Positions 31,976-40,261 of a DNA stretch of 64,000 nucleotides are shown here, piece after piece. Numbering within the stretch: the stretch's first letter is position 1; every line of letters starts with the position of its first letter. Source of the stretch: Massilia sp. Bi118 (lineage in GTDB: Bacteria > Pseudomonadota > Gammaproteobacteria > Burkholderiales > Burkholderiaceae_D); assembly GCF_918697865.1 (NCBI RefSeq), contig NZ_CAKKMV010000021.1, positions 1-64,000 on the forward strand, written 5' to 3'. The position numbers and the translations under genes are program-made. Below the pieces are notes generated by a model. It made no database searches, was not told where the DNA came from, and was given only the letters and a program-made list of their open reading frames with translations.

Positions 31976-34069
31976 TTACACCTTCAGGAACTCCTCGCGC
32001 CCGCCCAGCCAGCGCAGGAGGTGCGCATCGACGATCGCCTCGGCCTCGGGCCGGTCGGACGCCAGCAGCCAGGCCGCGACGTCGCGCGCCTGTTCGACGA
32101 TCCACTGGTCGGTTTCCAGGTTGGCGAAGCGCAGCATGGCTTCGCCGGACTGGCGCGCGCCCAGGAATTCGCCGGGGCCGCGGATCTCGAGGTCGCGGCG
32201 CGCGATCTCGAAGCCGTCGGTGGTCTCGCGCATCGTCATCAGGCGCTGCTTGGCGACGTGGCCGAGCGGGCTCTGATACAGCAGCAGGCAGACGCTGGCC
32301 GCCGAGCCGCGGCCCACGCGGCCGCGCAGCTGGTGCAGCTGCGACAGGCCGAAGCGCTCGGCGTGCTCGATCACCATCAGCGAGGCGTTCGGCACGTCGA
32401 CGCCGACCTCGATCACGGTGGTCGCCACCAGCACGTGCACGTGCCCCGCCGAGAAGGCATCCATGATCACCTGCTTTTCCGCCGGTTTCATGCGGCCGTG
32501 GACCAGGCCCACCACCAGGTCGGGCAGGGAGGCCGCCAGGGTCTCGAAAGTGTCGGTGGCGGTCTGCAGCTGCAGCGCTTCCGACTCTTCGATCAACGGG
32601 CACACCCAGTAGACCTGGCGGCCTTCCAGCGCCGCCGCGTGCACGCGCTCGATCACTTCGTCGCGCCGGTTCTGGTCGATCGCGCGGGTGACGATGGGCG
32701 TGCGGCCCGGCGGCAGCTCGTCGATCACCGACACTTCCAGGTCGGCGTAATAGGTCATGGCCAGCGTGCGCGGGATCGGCGTCGCGGACATCATCAGCTG
32801 GTGCGGCACCAGGCCGTCGCTGCCCTTGTTGCGCAAGGTGAGGCGCTGGCCGACGCCGAAGCGGTGCTGTTCGTCGACCAGCACCAGGCCCAGTTTCGCG
32901 AACTGCACCGAATCCTGGATGAGCGCGTGGGTGCCGATCACCAGATTGGCTTCGCCCGATTCCGCCATCTCGCTGGCGGCCTGCTTTTCCTTCTTTTTCA
33001 GGCTGCCGGTCAGCCAGGCGACCTTCACGCCCAGCGGCTCCATCCAGGCCGCGATCTTGCGGAAGTGCTGCTCGGCCAGGATCTCGGTCGGCGCCATCAG
33101 GGCCGCCTGGTAGCCGCTGTCGATGGCCTGGGCGGCCGCCAGCGCGGCGACCACGGTCTTGCCGCTGCCGACGTCGCCCTGCAGCAGGCGCTGCATCGGA
33201 TAGCTCTCGTGCAGGTCCTTGCTGATCTCCTGCACCACGCGTGCCTGGGCATTGGTCAGCTTGAAGGGCAGGGCTTCGAGGAAGCTTGAAGACAGCGCAC
33301 CCACGGTGCTCAGCTGCGGCGCGCCCTTTTCGCGCCTGGCCTGCTGGGCGCGTTTCAGGGACAGCTGCTGCGCCAGCAGCTCGTCGAATTTCACGCGGGT
33401 CCAGGCCGGGTGGGTCTTTTCGATCAGGGCGTTCTCGTCGACTTCCGGCGGCGGGTAGTGCAGCAGGCGCACGGCCGGCTGGAACTCGGCCAGCGACAGC
33501 TTTTCGCGCACCGCGCGCGGCACCGTATCCGTCCAGTCGACGCGCTTCATGGCGTCGGCAATCGCGCGTCGCAGAATCGTCTGCGACAGGCCTTCGCCGG
33601 CCGGATAGACTGGGGTCAGGGAGGCCGGCAGGGGCGCGCCCTCGTTGACGATTTTATAAACGGGGTGAACCATCTCGGCGCCGAAGAAGCCATGGCGCAC
33701 CTCGCCGCGCGCCCGCACGCGGGTGCCTTCGGCCAGCTGCTTGACCTGGCTGCCGTAGAAATTCATGAAGCGCAGCTGGATGTCCGAAGTCTCGTCGGCG
33801 ATGGACACCAGCAGCTGCTTGCGCGGTTTATAGGTGATTTCATTCTTGCTGACGATGCCTTCGACCTGCGAGACGTGGCCGCCGCGCAGGCAGGCCTCGC
33901 GGATGGGCACGATCTCGGTCTCGTCCTCGTAGCGCATCGGCAGATGCAGCACCAGGTCCATGTCGGTGCGCAGGCCGAGCTTTGCTAATTTGCTCTCGAT
34001 GGTCTTCTGGACCGATGTTGCTGGCTTGGCTGCGGGCTTGGCGGCAGCCTTGTCTTTGGTTGCGGGCAT
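31976..34069 (-). CDS. recG: ATP-dependent DNA helicase RecG
   Basis: A 697-residue branch-migration helicase that regresses stalled forks and processes recombination intermediates. Its N-terminal wedge/OB domain is followed by superfamily 2 motifs: LLQGDVGSGKTVVAAL (Walker A), VLVDEQHRFG (DEQH box), MMSATPIPRTL, GLVHGRMKPAEK, and motif VI LHQLRGRVGRG. It is divergent from queA with about 80 bases between. The start is uncertain: ATG at 34069 is used because family similarity begins soon after, but an in-frame ATG at 34102 is possible and neither has a good ribosome site. The N-terminus is Lys/Ala/Pro-rich. Confidence 0.93.
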   Translation of the reverse strand: MPATKDKAAAKPAAKPATSVQKTIESKLAKLGLRTDMDLVLHLPMRYEDETEIVPIREACLRGGHVSQVEGIVSKNEITYKPRKQLLVSIADETSDIQLRFMNFYGSQVKQLAEGTRVRARGEVRHGFFGAEMVHPVYKIVNEGAPLPASLTPVYPAGEGLSQTILRRAIADAMKRVDWTDTVPRAVREKLSLAEFQPAVRLLHYPPPEVDENALIEKTHPAWTRVKFDELLAQQLSLKRAQQARREKGAPQLSTVGALSSSFLEALPFKLTNAQARVVQEISKDLHESYPMQRLLQGDVGSGKTVVAALAAAQAIDSGYQAALMAPTEILAEQHFRKIAAWMEPLGVKVAWLTGSLKKKEKQAASEMAESGEANLVIGTHALIQDSVQFAKLGLVLVDEQHRFGVGQRLTLRNKGSDGLVPHQLMMSATPIPRTLAMTYYADLEVSVIDELPPGRTPIVTRAIDQNRRDEVIERVHAAALEGRQVYWVCPLIEESEALQLQTATDTFETLAASLPDLVVGLVHGRMKPAEKQVIMDAFSAGHVHVLVATTVIEVGVDVPNASLMVIEHAERFGLSQLHQLRGRVGRGSAASVCLLLYQSPLGHVAKQRLMTMRETTDGFEIARRDLEIRGPGEFLGARQSGEAMLRFANLETDQWIVEQARDVAAWLLASDRPEAEAIVDAHLLRWLGGREEFLKV

Positions 34070-34147
34070 AAAGGCTGGTGTAAAATAGAGGGTTCGCCGC
34101 ATACGCTTGAGCTTCTATTGTAAGGCTCCTGGCACTGTTTTCCCATC

Positions 34148-35179
34148 ATGAGCAGAATCTACTCCCTCTCCGATTTCGATTTCGACCTGCCGGAAGCGCG
34201 CATCGCGCAGGTGCCGCTACCCGACCGCAGCGCTTCGCGCCTCCTGCAGCTCGACGGCGACCGCATCACGGATCGCACCTTTGCCGACATCGTCGACCAG
34301 CTCCAGGCCGGCGACGTGCTGGTGATGAACAATACGCGTGTGCTGAAGGCGCGCTTCTTCGGCCAGAAGGAATCCGGCGGCCAGGTCGAGGTGCTGGTCG
34401 AGCGCGTGCTCGACAACCGCACCGTGCTGGCGCAGGTCAGGGCATCCAAATCGCCCAAGCCCGGCAACCGCATCCGCCTGGCCGACGCCTTCGACGTCAC
34501 CACCGGCGAGCGCGCCGGCGAGTTTTTCACGCTCCATTTCGAGGGCGACGTGTTCGACCTGATCGAGGCCCACGGCCGCCTGCCGCTGCCGCCCTACATC
34601 GCCCACGACGCCGACGAATTCGACGAGCAGCGTTACCAGACCGTCTATTCGAAAGAGCCGGGCGCCGTCGCCGCGCCGACCGCCGGCCTGCACTTCGACC
34701 AGCCGCTGCTCGATAAACTGGCCGCGAAAGGTGTGAACATCGCCTACGTCACCCTGCACGTGGGCGCCGGCACCTTCCAGCCGGTGCGTGTCGAGAACCT
34801 GGCCGAGCACAACATGCACAGCGAGTGGTACACGATCGCGCAGGAGACCGTCGACGCTGTGCGAGCCGCCAGGGCCGCGGGCCGCGACGTGGTGGCGGTC
34901 GGCACCACGTCGCTGCGCGCGCTGGAATCGGCTTCGCAGTCCGGCCAGCTGGTGGCGGGCAGCGGCGACACCCGCCTGTTCATCACCCCGGGCTACCGGT
35001 TCAAGACCGTGACCCGTTTGATCACGAACTTCCACCTGCCCAAGTCGACCCTGATGATGCTGGTCTCGGCCTTTGCCGGCTATGACGAAATCCGCAAGGC
35101 CTACGCCCACGCGATCGCCAGCGAATACCGCTTCTTCAGCTATGGCGACGCGATGCTGCTCACCCGTAAAGATAATTGA
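34148..35179 (+). CDS. queA: tRNA preQ1(34) S-adenosylmethionine ribosyltransferase-isomerase
   Basis: A 343-residue enzyme that transfers the ribosyl part of SAM to preQ1 in tRNA to give epoxyqueuosine. Family blocks are clear: YSLSDFDFDLPEARIAQVPL at the start, VLVMNNTRVLKARFFGQK, GRLPLPPYI, GAVAAPTAGLHFD, VTLHVGAGTFQPVR and ITNFHLPKSTLMMLVSAFAG. It is six bases ahead of tgt, which carries out the preceding step of the same pathway. Confidence 0.96.
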   Translation: MSRIYSLSDFDFDLPEARIAQVPLPDRSASRLLQLDGDRITDRTFADIVDQLQAGDVLVMNNTRVLKARFFGQKESGGQVEVLVERVLDNRTVLAQVRASKSPKPGNRIRLADAFDVTTGERAGEFFTLHFEGDVFDLIEAHGRLPLPPYIAHDADEFDEQRYQTVYSKEPGAVAAPTAGLHFDQPLLDKLAAKGVNIAYVTLHVGAGTFQPVRVENLAEHNMHSEWYTIAQETVDAVRAARAAGRDVVAVGTTSLRALESASQSGQLVAGSGDTRLFITPGYRFKTVTRLITNFHLPKSTLMMLVSAFAGYDEIRKAYAHAIASEYRFFSYGDAMLLTRKDN

Positions 35180-35185
35180 TAGACA

Positions 35186-36325
35186 ATGCTGGAATTTACC
35201 CTTCTTAAAAAAGACACCAGCGGCCTGTCCCACGCACGCCGCGGCCGTTTGAAACTCAACCACGGCACCATCGAAACGCCGATCTTCATGCCGGTCGGGA
35301 CCTACGGTTCCGTCAAGGCGATGGACCCGCTCGAGCTGAAAGAAGTCGGCTCGCAGATCATCCTCGGTAACACCTTCCACCTGTGGCTGCGCCCGGGCAC
35401 CGAGGTGATGGACAAGTTCGGCGGCCTGCACGGCTTCATGGGCTGGGACAAGCCGATCCTGACCGATTCCGGCGGCTTCCAGGTGTTCTCGCTGGGCGCG
35501 ATGCGCAAGATCACGGAAGAGGGCGTGAAGTTCGCCTCGCCGATCGACGGTTCGCGCCAGTTCCTGTCGCCGGAAATCTCGATGCAGATCCAGCGCTCGC
35601 TGAACTCGGACATCGTGATGCAGTTCGACGAATGCACCCCCTACGAGATCGACGGCCGCCCGGCCACGGCCGAGGAGGCCGCCAAGTCGATGCGCATGTC
35701 GCTGCGCTGGGCCCAGCGCTCGATGAACGAGTTCAATCGCGGCGAGAACCCGAACGCGCTGTTCGGCATCGTCCAGGGCGGCATGTACGAGCGCCTGCGC
35801 GACGAATCGCTGGCCGGCCTCGAAGACATCGATTTCCCGGGCCTGGCGATCGGCGGCCTTTCCGTCGGTGAGCCGAAGGAAGACATGATGCGCATCCTCG
35901 AGCACGTCGGCCCGCGCCTGCCGGAAAACAAGCCGCACTACCTGATGGGCGTGGGCACGCCGGAAGACCTGGTGGCGGGCGTGGCGAATGGCGTCGACAT
36001 GTTCGACTGCGTGATGCCGACCCGTAACGCGCGCAATGGCTGGCTGTTCACCCGCTTTGGCGACCTCAAGATCAAGAACGCGCGCTACAAGGATGACACC
36101 GCGCCGCTGGACGAGTCCTGCACTTGTTATTGCTGCAAGAATTTCTCGCGCGCCTATCTGCACCACCTGCACCGTTCGAAGGAAATCCTGGGGGCGCGCC
36201 TGAATACGATTCACAACCTGCACTATTACCTGAATTTGATGCAGGAAATCCGCGATGCGATCGATGGCGACCGCTTCCATGAGTTCCGCCTGCAGTTCAA
36301 TGCCGACCGCGCCCGCGGCGTGTAA
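35186..36325 (+). CDS. tgt: queuine/preQ1 tRNA-guanine transglycosylase
   Basis: A 379-residue enzyme that swaps guanine-34 of Asp, Asn, His and Tyr tRNAs for preQ1. The first catalytic Asp lies in ILTDSGGFQVFSLGAM, substrate-binding GIVQGGMYERLR and AIGGLSVGEPKE follow, and the second Asp is in VDMFDCVMPTRNARNG. The zinc site CTCYCCKNFSRAYLHH is near the end. Second gene of the classic queA-tgt-yajC-secD-secF cluster. Confidence 0.96.
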   Translation: MLEFTLLKKDTSGLSHARRGRLKLNHGTIETPIFMPVGTYGSVKAMDPLELKEVGSQIILGNTFHLWLRPGTEVMDKFGGLHGFMGWDKPILTDSGGFQVFSLGAMRKITEEGVKFASPIDGSRQFLSPEISMQIQRSLNSDIVMQFDECTPYEIDGRPATAEEAAKSMRMSLRWAQRSMNEFNRGENPNALFGIVQGGMYERLRDESLAGLEDIDFPGLAIGGLSVGEPKEDMMRILEHVGPRLPENKPHYLMGVGTPEDLVAGVANGVDMFDCVMPTRNARNGWLFTRFGDLKIKNARYKDDTAPLDESCTCYCCKNFSRAYLHHLHRSKEILGARLNTIHNLHYYLNLMQEIRDAIDGDRFHEFRLQFNADRARGV

Positions 36326-36335
36326 ATTATGCAAT

Positions 36336-36354
36336 GTGGGCACGGGGTGCCCAC
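36336..36354. repeat. short palindrome, family 2 (copy 2)
   Basis: GTGGGCACGGGGTGCCCAC is a dyad beginning 11 bases after the tgt stop. It may weaken read-through from tgt into yajC. Confidence 0.6.
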
Positions 36355-36425
36355 GATCGCCGCATTATTTTTTCAGCAACGTCTTGCAAACCGGCATGAC
36401 GGTCCCACATCCCCGAAACTGGCTG

Positions 36426-36454
36426 TTGACAGTTTGCGGGTGCTAGAATACAGC
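36426..36454 (+). promoter_or_regulatory. promoter for yajC-secDF
   Basis: A perfect TTGACA at 36426 is followed, after 17 bases, by TACAGC at 36449. An overlapping extended -10, TGCTAGAAT, sits at 36441-36449 but only 12 bases from the -35 box. Either gives a start ~35 bases before the yajC GTG. It supplies yajC-secDF with its own transcription. Confidence 0.6.
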
Positions 36455-36490
36455 GCTTGTTTTTTCACATTCTTATAAATCGGAGTCCTT

Positions 36491-36826
36491 GTGTTCATTT
36501 CCAACGCTTACGCCCAAACCGCAGCCGGCGCCGCCGATCCTGGCATCATGGGCAGCCTGACGACGTTCGCGCCGATCATCATCATGTTCGTGGTCATGTA
36601 TTTCATCATGATCCGTCCGCAGCAGAAGCGTCAGAAAGAAATGAAGACGATGATGGACGCGCTGGCCAAGGGCGACGAAGTGATCACCGTCGGCGGCGTG
36701 CTGGGCCGCGTTTCCAAGGTGGCCGACGCCTACGTCACCATCGAAGTGGCTGCCGGTACCGAAATCGTGGTGCAGAAGAACGCCGTCACCACCCTGCTGC
36801 CGAAGGGCACGCTGAAGGCCCTGTAA
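36491..36826 (+). CDS. yajC: preprotein translocase subunit YajC
   Basis: A 111-residue single-pass inner-membrane protein that associates with SecDF and the Sec translocon. One TM segment (FAPIIIMFVVMYFIMI, near residues 27-42) is followed by the family signature RPQQKRQKEMKTMMDALAKGDEVITVGG. The start is GTG, chosen because CGGAG lies just upstream and the protein then begins MFISNAYAQ as in relatives. Lies 28 bases ahead of secD. Confidence 0.95.
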   Translation: MFISNAYAQTAAGAADPGIMGSLTTFAPIIIMFVVMYFIMIRPQQKRQKEMKTMMDALAKGDEVITVGGVLGRVSKVADAYVTIEVAAGTEIVVQKNAVTTLLPKGTLKAL

Positions 36827-36854
36827 CCCCGTAACCAGCCGCACGGCCCCTATC

Positions 36855-38747
36855 ATGAATCGCTATCCCCTCTGGAAGTACATACTGATCCTCGCGGCAG
36901 TGCTGCTTGGCCTGCTGTACACGGCGCCGAACTACTTCGTCGACTCGCCGGCGCTGCAGGTCACGACCTCGAAAGCGACGGTCAAGGTCAACAGCGACAC
37001 CGTTCGCACGGTCACCGAGGCGCTCACGCGCGACGGTCTCCCGCCTGAAGCGGTGAGCCTGGAAGGTACCGGCGACACCAGCGCCGTGCGCGCACGCTTC
37101 GCCAGCACCGACGCCCAGTTCAAGGCCAAGCTGGCCCTCGAGCGCGACCTGAACCGCGACCAGGCCGACCCCGACTACATCGTCACCGTCGGCCTGGCGA
37201 AGAACACCCCGGTCTGGATGCAGAAGCTGGGCGCACAGGCGATGAACCTGGGCCTGGACCTGCGCGGCGGCGTGCACTTCCTGCTGCAGGTCAACGCCAA
37301 GGAAATCCTGGAATCGCGCGTCAAGGGCATCGTGTCTTCGGCCCGCACCCAGCTGCGCGACCAGAACGTGCGCCACGCCGGCATCGACCGCGTCGGCGAC
37401 CGCGTCGAGATCCGCTTCCGCGATGCCGAAACGCGCGCCAAGGCGCGCAGCGTGCTGGCCAACGCCAACCCCGACCTGGCCTTTGCCGAAGCCGCCGACG
37501 GCACCGACCTGAAGCTGGTCGTGACCCTGAAGCCGGACGCGCTGCAAAAAGCCGTCGATGAGGGCGTGAAGCAGAACATCAGCACCCTGGGCAAGCGCAT
37601 CAACGAACTCGGCACCACCGAGCCGGTGATCCAGCAGCAGGGCCGCGACCGCATCGTCGTGCAGCTGCCAGGCGTGCAGGACGTCGCCCACGCGAAGGAC
37701 ATCATCGGCCGCACCGCCACGCTGGAATATCGCATCACCGACGACAGCATCACCCCGGGCACCGAACTGAGCGCCGCGATTCCGCTGAACTCGGAACTGT
37801 TCACCCAGGGCCGCGACGTGCCGGTGGTGGTGTCGAAGGACGCCGTGGTGACCGGTAAGTCGATCATCAGCGCGACGCCGGGCTTCGACGAGAACCAGCG
37901 TCCGGCCGTGAACATCGAGCTGAACGCCGAAGGCGGCCGCGCCATGCGCGCCATGACCCGCGAACGCACCGGCAAGCGCATGGCCACCCTGCTGAAGGAA
38001 AAGGGCAAGTACACCGTGCTGCAGGTGGCGACCATCCAGGGCGAATTCGGCGCGAACTTCCGCACCACCGGCATGCGCACCCCGCAGGAAGCCGCCGAGC
38101 TGGCCCTGCTGCTGCGCGCCGGCGCGCTGTCGGCGCCGATGGAGTTCATCGAGGAACGCGTGGTCGGCCCGCAGCTGGGCGCCGAGAACATCGCCAAGGG
38201 CCTGCACTCGACCGTGTGGGGCTTCGTGGCGATCGCGATCTTCATGATCATCTACTACCAGCTGTTCGGCTTCTTCAGCGTGGTGGCGCTGGCCTGTAAC
38301 CTGCTGTTCCTGCTGAGCATCCTGTCGATGCTGCAAGTCACGCTGACCCTGCCGGGCATTGCCGCAATCGCGCTGGCGCTGGGTATGGCAATCGACGCCA
38401 ACGTGCTGATCAACGAGCGCATCCGCGAGGAGCTGCGAGCGGGCAACACGCCGCAGGCGGCGATCGCGGCCGGCTTCAGCCACGCTTGGGCGACCATCCT
38501 GGACTCCAACGTGACCACCCTGATCGTCGGCCTGGCCCTGCTGGTGTTCGGTTCGGGTGCGGTGCGCGGCTTCGCGGTCGTGCACTGCCTGGGCATCCTG
38601 ACCTCGATGTTCTCGGCCGTGTTCCTTTCGCGCGGCGTGGTGAACCTCTGGTACGGCCGCAAGAAAAAGCTGGGCAAGATCGCCATCGGTACCGTCTGGG
38701 AACCGGGCATCACCGCGGCGGGCGCCAAGTCCGCGGCCAAGAAATAA
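36855..38747 (+). CDS. secD: protein translocase subunit SecD
   Basis: A 630-residue RND-type membrane protein (E. coli SecD 615) that uses the proton gradient to help pull proteins out of the Sec channel on the periplasmic side. An N-terminal TM (YILILAAVLLGLLYTAPNYF) precedes the large periplasmic P1 region. This includes GLDLRGGVHFLLQVN and ends with GRTATLEYRI; five TM segments close the protein, with ALGMAIDANVLINERIREE carrying the proton-relay Asp. Secondary signatures EFGANFRTTGM and FGSGAVRGFAV are present. Confidence 0.96.
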   Translation: MNRYPLWKYILILAAVLLGLLYTAPNYFVDSPALQVTTSKATVKVNSDTVRTVTEALTRDGLPPEAVSLEGTGDTSAVRARFASTDAQFKAKLALERDLNRDQADPDYIVTVGLAKNTPVWMQKLGAQAMNLGLDLRGGVHFLLQVNAKEILESRVKGIVSSARTQLRDQNVRHAGIDRVGDRVEIRFRDAETRAKARSVLANANPDLAFAEAADGTDLKLVVTLKPDALQKAVDEGVKQNISTLGKRINELGTTEPVIQQQGRDRIVVQLPGVQDVAHAKDIIGRTATLEYRITDDSITPGTELSAAIPLNSELFTQGRDVPVVVSKDAVVTGKSIISATPGFDENQRPAVNIELNAEGGRAMRAMTRERTGKRMATLLKEKGKYTVLQVATIQGEFGANFRTTGMRTPQEAAELALLLRAGALSAPMEFIEERVVGPQLGAENIAKGLHSTVWGFVAIAIFMIIYYQLFGFFSVVALACNLLFLLSILSMLQVTLTLPGIAAIALALGMAIDANVLINERIREELRAGNTPQAAIAAGFSHAWATILDSNVTTLIVGLALLVFGSGAVRGFAVVHCLGILTSMFSAVFLSRGVVNLWYGRKKKLGKIAIGTVWEPGITAAGAKSAAKK

Positions 38748-38762
38748 GCAGCGAGGAAAGAC

Positions 38763-39785
38763 ATGGAATTTTTCAAGATTAAACGGGACATCCCGTTCAT
38801 GCGCCATGCGTTGATCTTCAACGTGATTTCGGCGCTGACCTTCGTTGCCGCGGTGTTCTTCCTGATCACCAAGCCGCTGCACTTCTCGGTGGAATTCACC
38901 GGCGGCACCACCATGGAGCTGCGCTACCCACATGCGGCGGACCAGGAGAAAATCCGCCGCAGCCTGGAAAAGCTGGGCTATGAACAGCCGGAAGTGACCA
39001 GCTTCGGCTCGGCCCAGGACGTCATCATGCGCCTGCCGCTGCGCAAGGACTTGCCGGGCGCAACCGCATCGACCACGGTCTTCAACGCCCTGTGCGCGGC
39101 CGAGAACGGCACGAGCAAGCAGGTCCAGCAGACCACCGAGAAGGGTGAGACCGTCACCCGCGCCAGCTGCATGACCGCGGCCGGCGCCGAGGCGGTGCAC
39201 CTGCAGCGCGTCGAATTCGTCGGCCCCTCGGTCGGCGAAGAGCTGGCGCAAAATGGCCTGAACGCCCTGATCATGGTGGTGGTGGGCGTGGTGATCTACC
39301 TGGCCGTGCGCTTCGAATGGAAGTTCGCGGTGGCGGCGATCATCGCCAACCTGCACGACGTCGTGATCATCCTGGGCTTCTTCGCCTTCTTCCAGTGGGA
39401 ATTCTCGCTGACCGTGCTGGCGGCGGTGCTGGCGGTGCTGGGCTACTCGGTCAACGAATCGGTCGTGATCTTCGACCGGATCCGCGAAACCTTCCGCAAG
39501 CAGCGCAAGATGAGCGTGACCGAGGTCATCGACCACGCGATCACCAGCACCATCTCGCGTACCATCATCACCCACGGCTGTACCGAGATGATGGTGCTGT
39601 CGATGCTGTTCTTCGGCGGCCAGGCCCTGCATTACTTCGCCGTCGCGCTGACCATCGGCATCTTGTTCGGTATCTATTCGTCCGTGTTCGTGGCGGCCGC
39701 CATCGCCAAGTGGCTGGGCGTCAAACGCGAAGACCTGATCAAGCCGATCAAGGAACGCGACGAGACCGACGGCGCCGTCGTCTAA
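38763..39785 (+). CDS. secF: protein translocase subunit SecF
   Basis: A 340-residue partner of SecD (E. coli SecF 323). It has an N-terminal TM, a periplasmic domain with FSVEFTGGTTMELRYP, and five C-terminal TM segments with VGPSVGEELAQNGL, YSVNESVVIFDRIRE and TLTIGILFGIYSSVFVAAAI. It lies 15 bases after secD behind GAGGAAAG. A strong terminator follows. Last gene of the queuosine/Sec cluster. Confidence 0.96.
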   Translation: MEFFKIKRDIPFMRHALIFNVISALTFVAAVFFLITKPLHFSVEFTGGTTMELRYPHAADQEKIRRSLEKLGYEQPEVTSFGSAQDVIMRLPLRKDLPGATASTTVFNALCAAENGTSKQVQQTTEKGETVTRASCMTAAGAEAVHLQRVEFVGPSVGEELAQNGLNALIMVVVGVVIYLAVRFEWKFAVAAIIANLHDVVIILGFFAFFQWEFSLTVLAAVLAVLGYSVNESVVIFDRIRETFRKQRKMSVTEVIDHAITSTISRTIITHGCTEMMVLSMLFFGGQALHYFAVALTIGILFGIYSSVFVAAAIAKWLGVKREDLIKPIKERDETDGAVV

Positions 39786-39800
39786 GACTCGTCAATACAG

Positions 39801-39839
39801 AAAAGCCGCCTCCGGCTCCGGCCGTTGGCGGCTTTTTTG
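39801..39839 (+). terminator. Rho-independent terminator after secF
   Basis: AAAAGCCGCC pairs with GGCGGCTTTTTT around a GC-rich inner loop, 15 bases after the secF stop. Confidence 0.88.
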
Positions 39840-39913
39840 TTGATTGCGTACGATTTCTTCTATAAGTGAAGCACCGCACAGAGGTGTTCTTAAGGCGGAC
39901 TTAAGATGGACTT

Positions 39914-39974
39914 GTCTCTTTCAGGACATCCCTAGTTTTGGACTTCACCCGCTCCGCTGGAGCGGGTTTTTTTT
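39914..39974 (+). ncRNA. putative small RNA, tandem copy A
   Basis: A ~61-base unit, TGTCTCTTTCAGGACATCCC then TAGTTTTGGACTT, ends in a terminator hairpin CCCGCTC-CGCTG-GAGCGGG followed by eight T. Thirty-one bases of the body (TGTCTCTTTC through GGACTT) are identical to copy B 176 bases downstream. A -10-like TAAGAT lies at 39902-39907 and a box CGCACAGAG at 39876-39884, both at the same distances as in copy B. No open frame or ribosome site fits. Ends are inferred from the promoter and terminator positions. I do not recognise the family. Confidence 0.65.
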
Positions 39975-40089
39975 GTGCTGATCTAAAACAGGATGTATTG
40001 CTGAGTTGTTTTAAGCGTCATCTTAAAAGATTTAACAAAATGTGAGTTCGCGCACAGAGTGTTTCGATTCACGGAACTAATATGGAGCT

Positions 40090-40148
40090 GTCTCTTTCAG
40101 GACATCCCTAGTTTTGGACTTAGCCCGCTCTCGTAGCGGGCGTTTTTT
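40090..40148 (+). ncRNA. putative small RNA, tandem copy B
   Basis: This unit has the same conserved body as copy A, then its own terminator GCCCGCT-CTCGT-AGCGGGC followed by seven T. The terminator stem differs from copy A in sequence but is equally paired, as expected if the structure is selected. The -10-like box is TAATAT at 40078-40083, with CGCACAGAG again 19-20 bases upstream (40051-40059). The T-run is directly followed by the large palindrome at 40150. Confidence 0.65.
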
Positions 40149-40149
40149 T

Positions 40150-40250
40150 GAGCGCCGAACAAAGCCCTCATGGCGGCGTTGCACCGTCTCGCCGTACTCA
40201 CGTACTGTCTTCGACGGTGCGCCTTGCCCTGAGGTCTTTGTTCGACGCTC
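40150..40250. repeat. large inverted repeat (structured element, copy 3)
   Basis: Outer arms GAGCGCCGAACAAAGCCCTCA and TGAGGTCTTTGTTCGACGCTC are 21 bases with two mismatches. The core is nearly identical to the one at 30863-30924 and is centred on GTACTCACGTAC. The inner ~13 bases of the outer arms differ completely from copy 2 yet stay self-complementary. It lies between the small-RNA terminator and the end of the HDOD gene. Confidence 0.85.
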
Positions 40251-40261
40251 TTGAAATCAGG

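Noticed and set aside
36426..36449. TTGACA paired with TAGAAT as a standard promoter
   Set aside because: The spacing is only 12 bases. The 17-base pairing with TACAGC, or an extended -10 at TGCTAGAAT, is more plausible and is what I reported.
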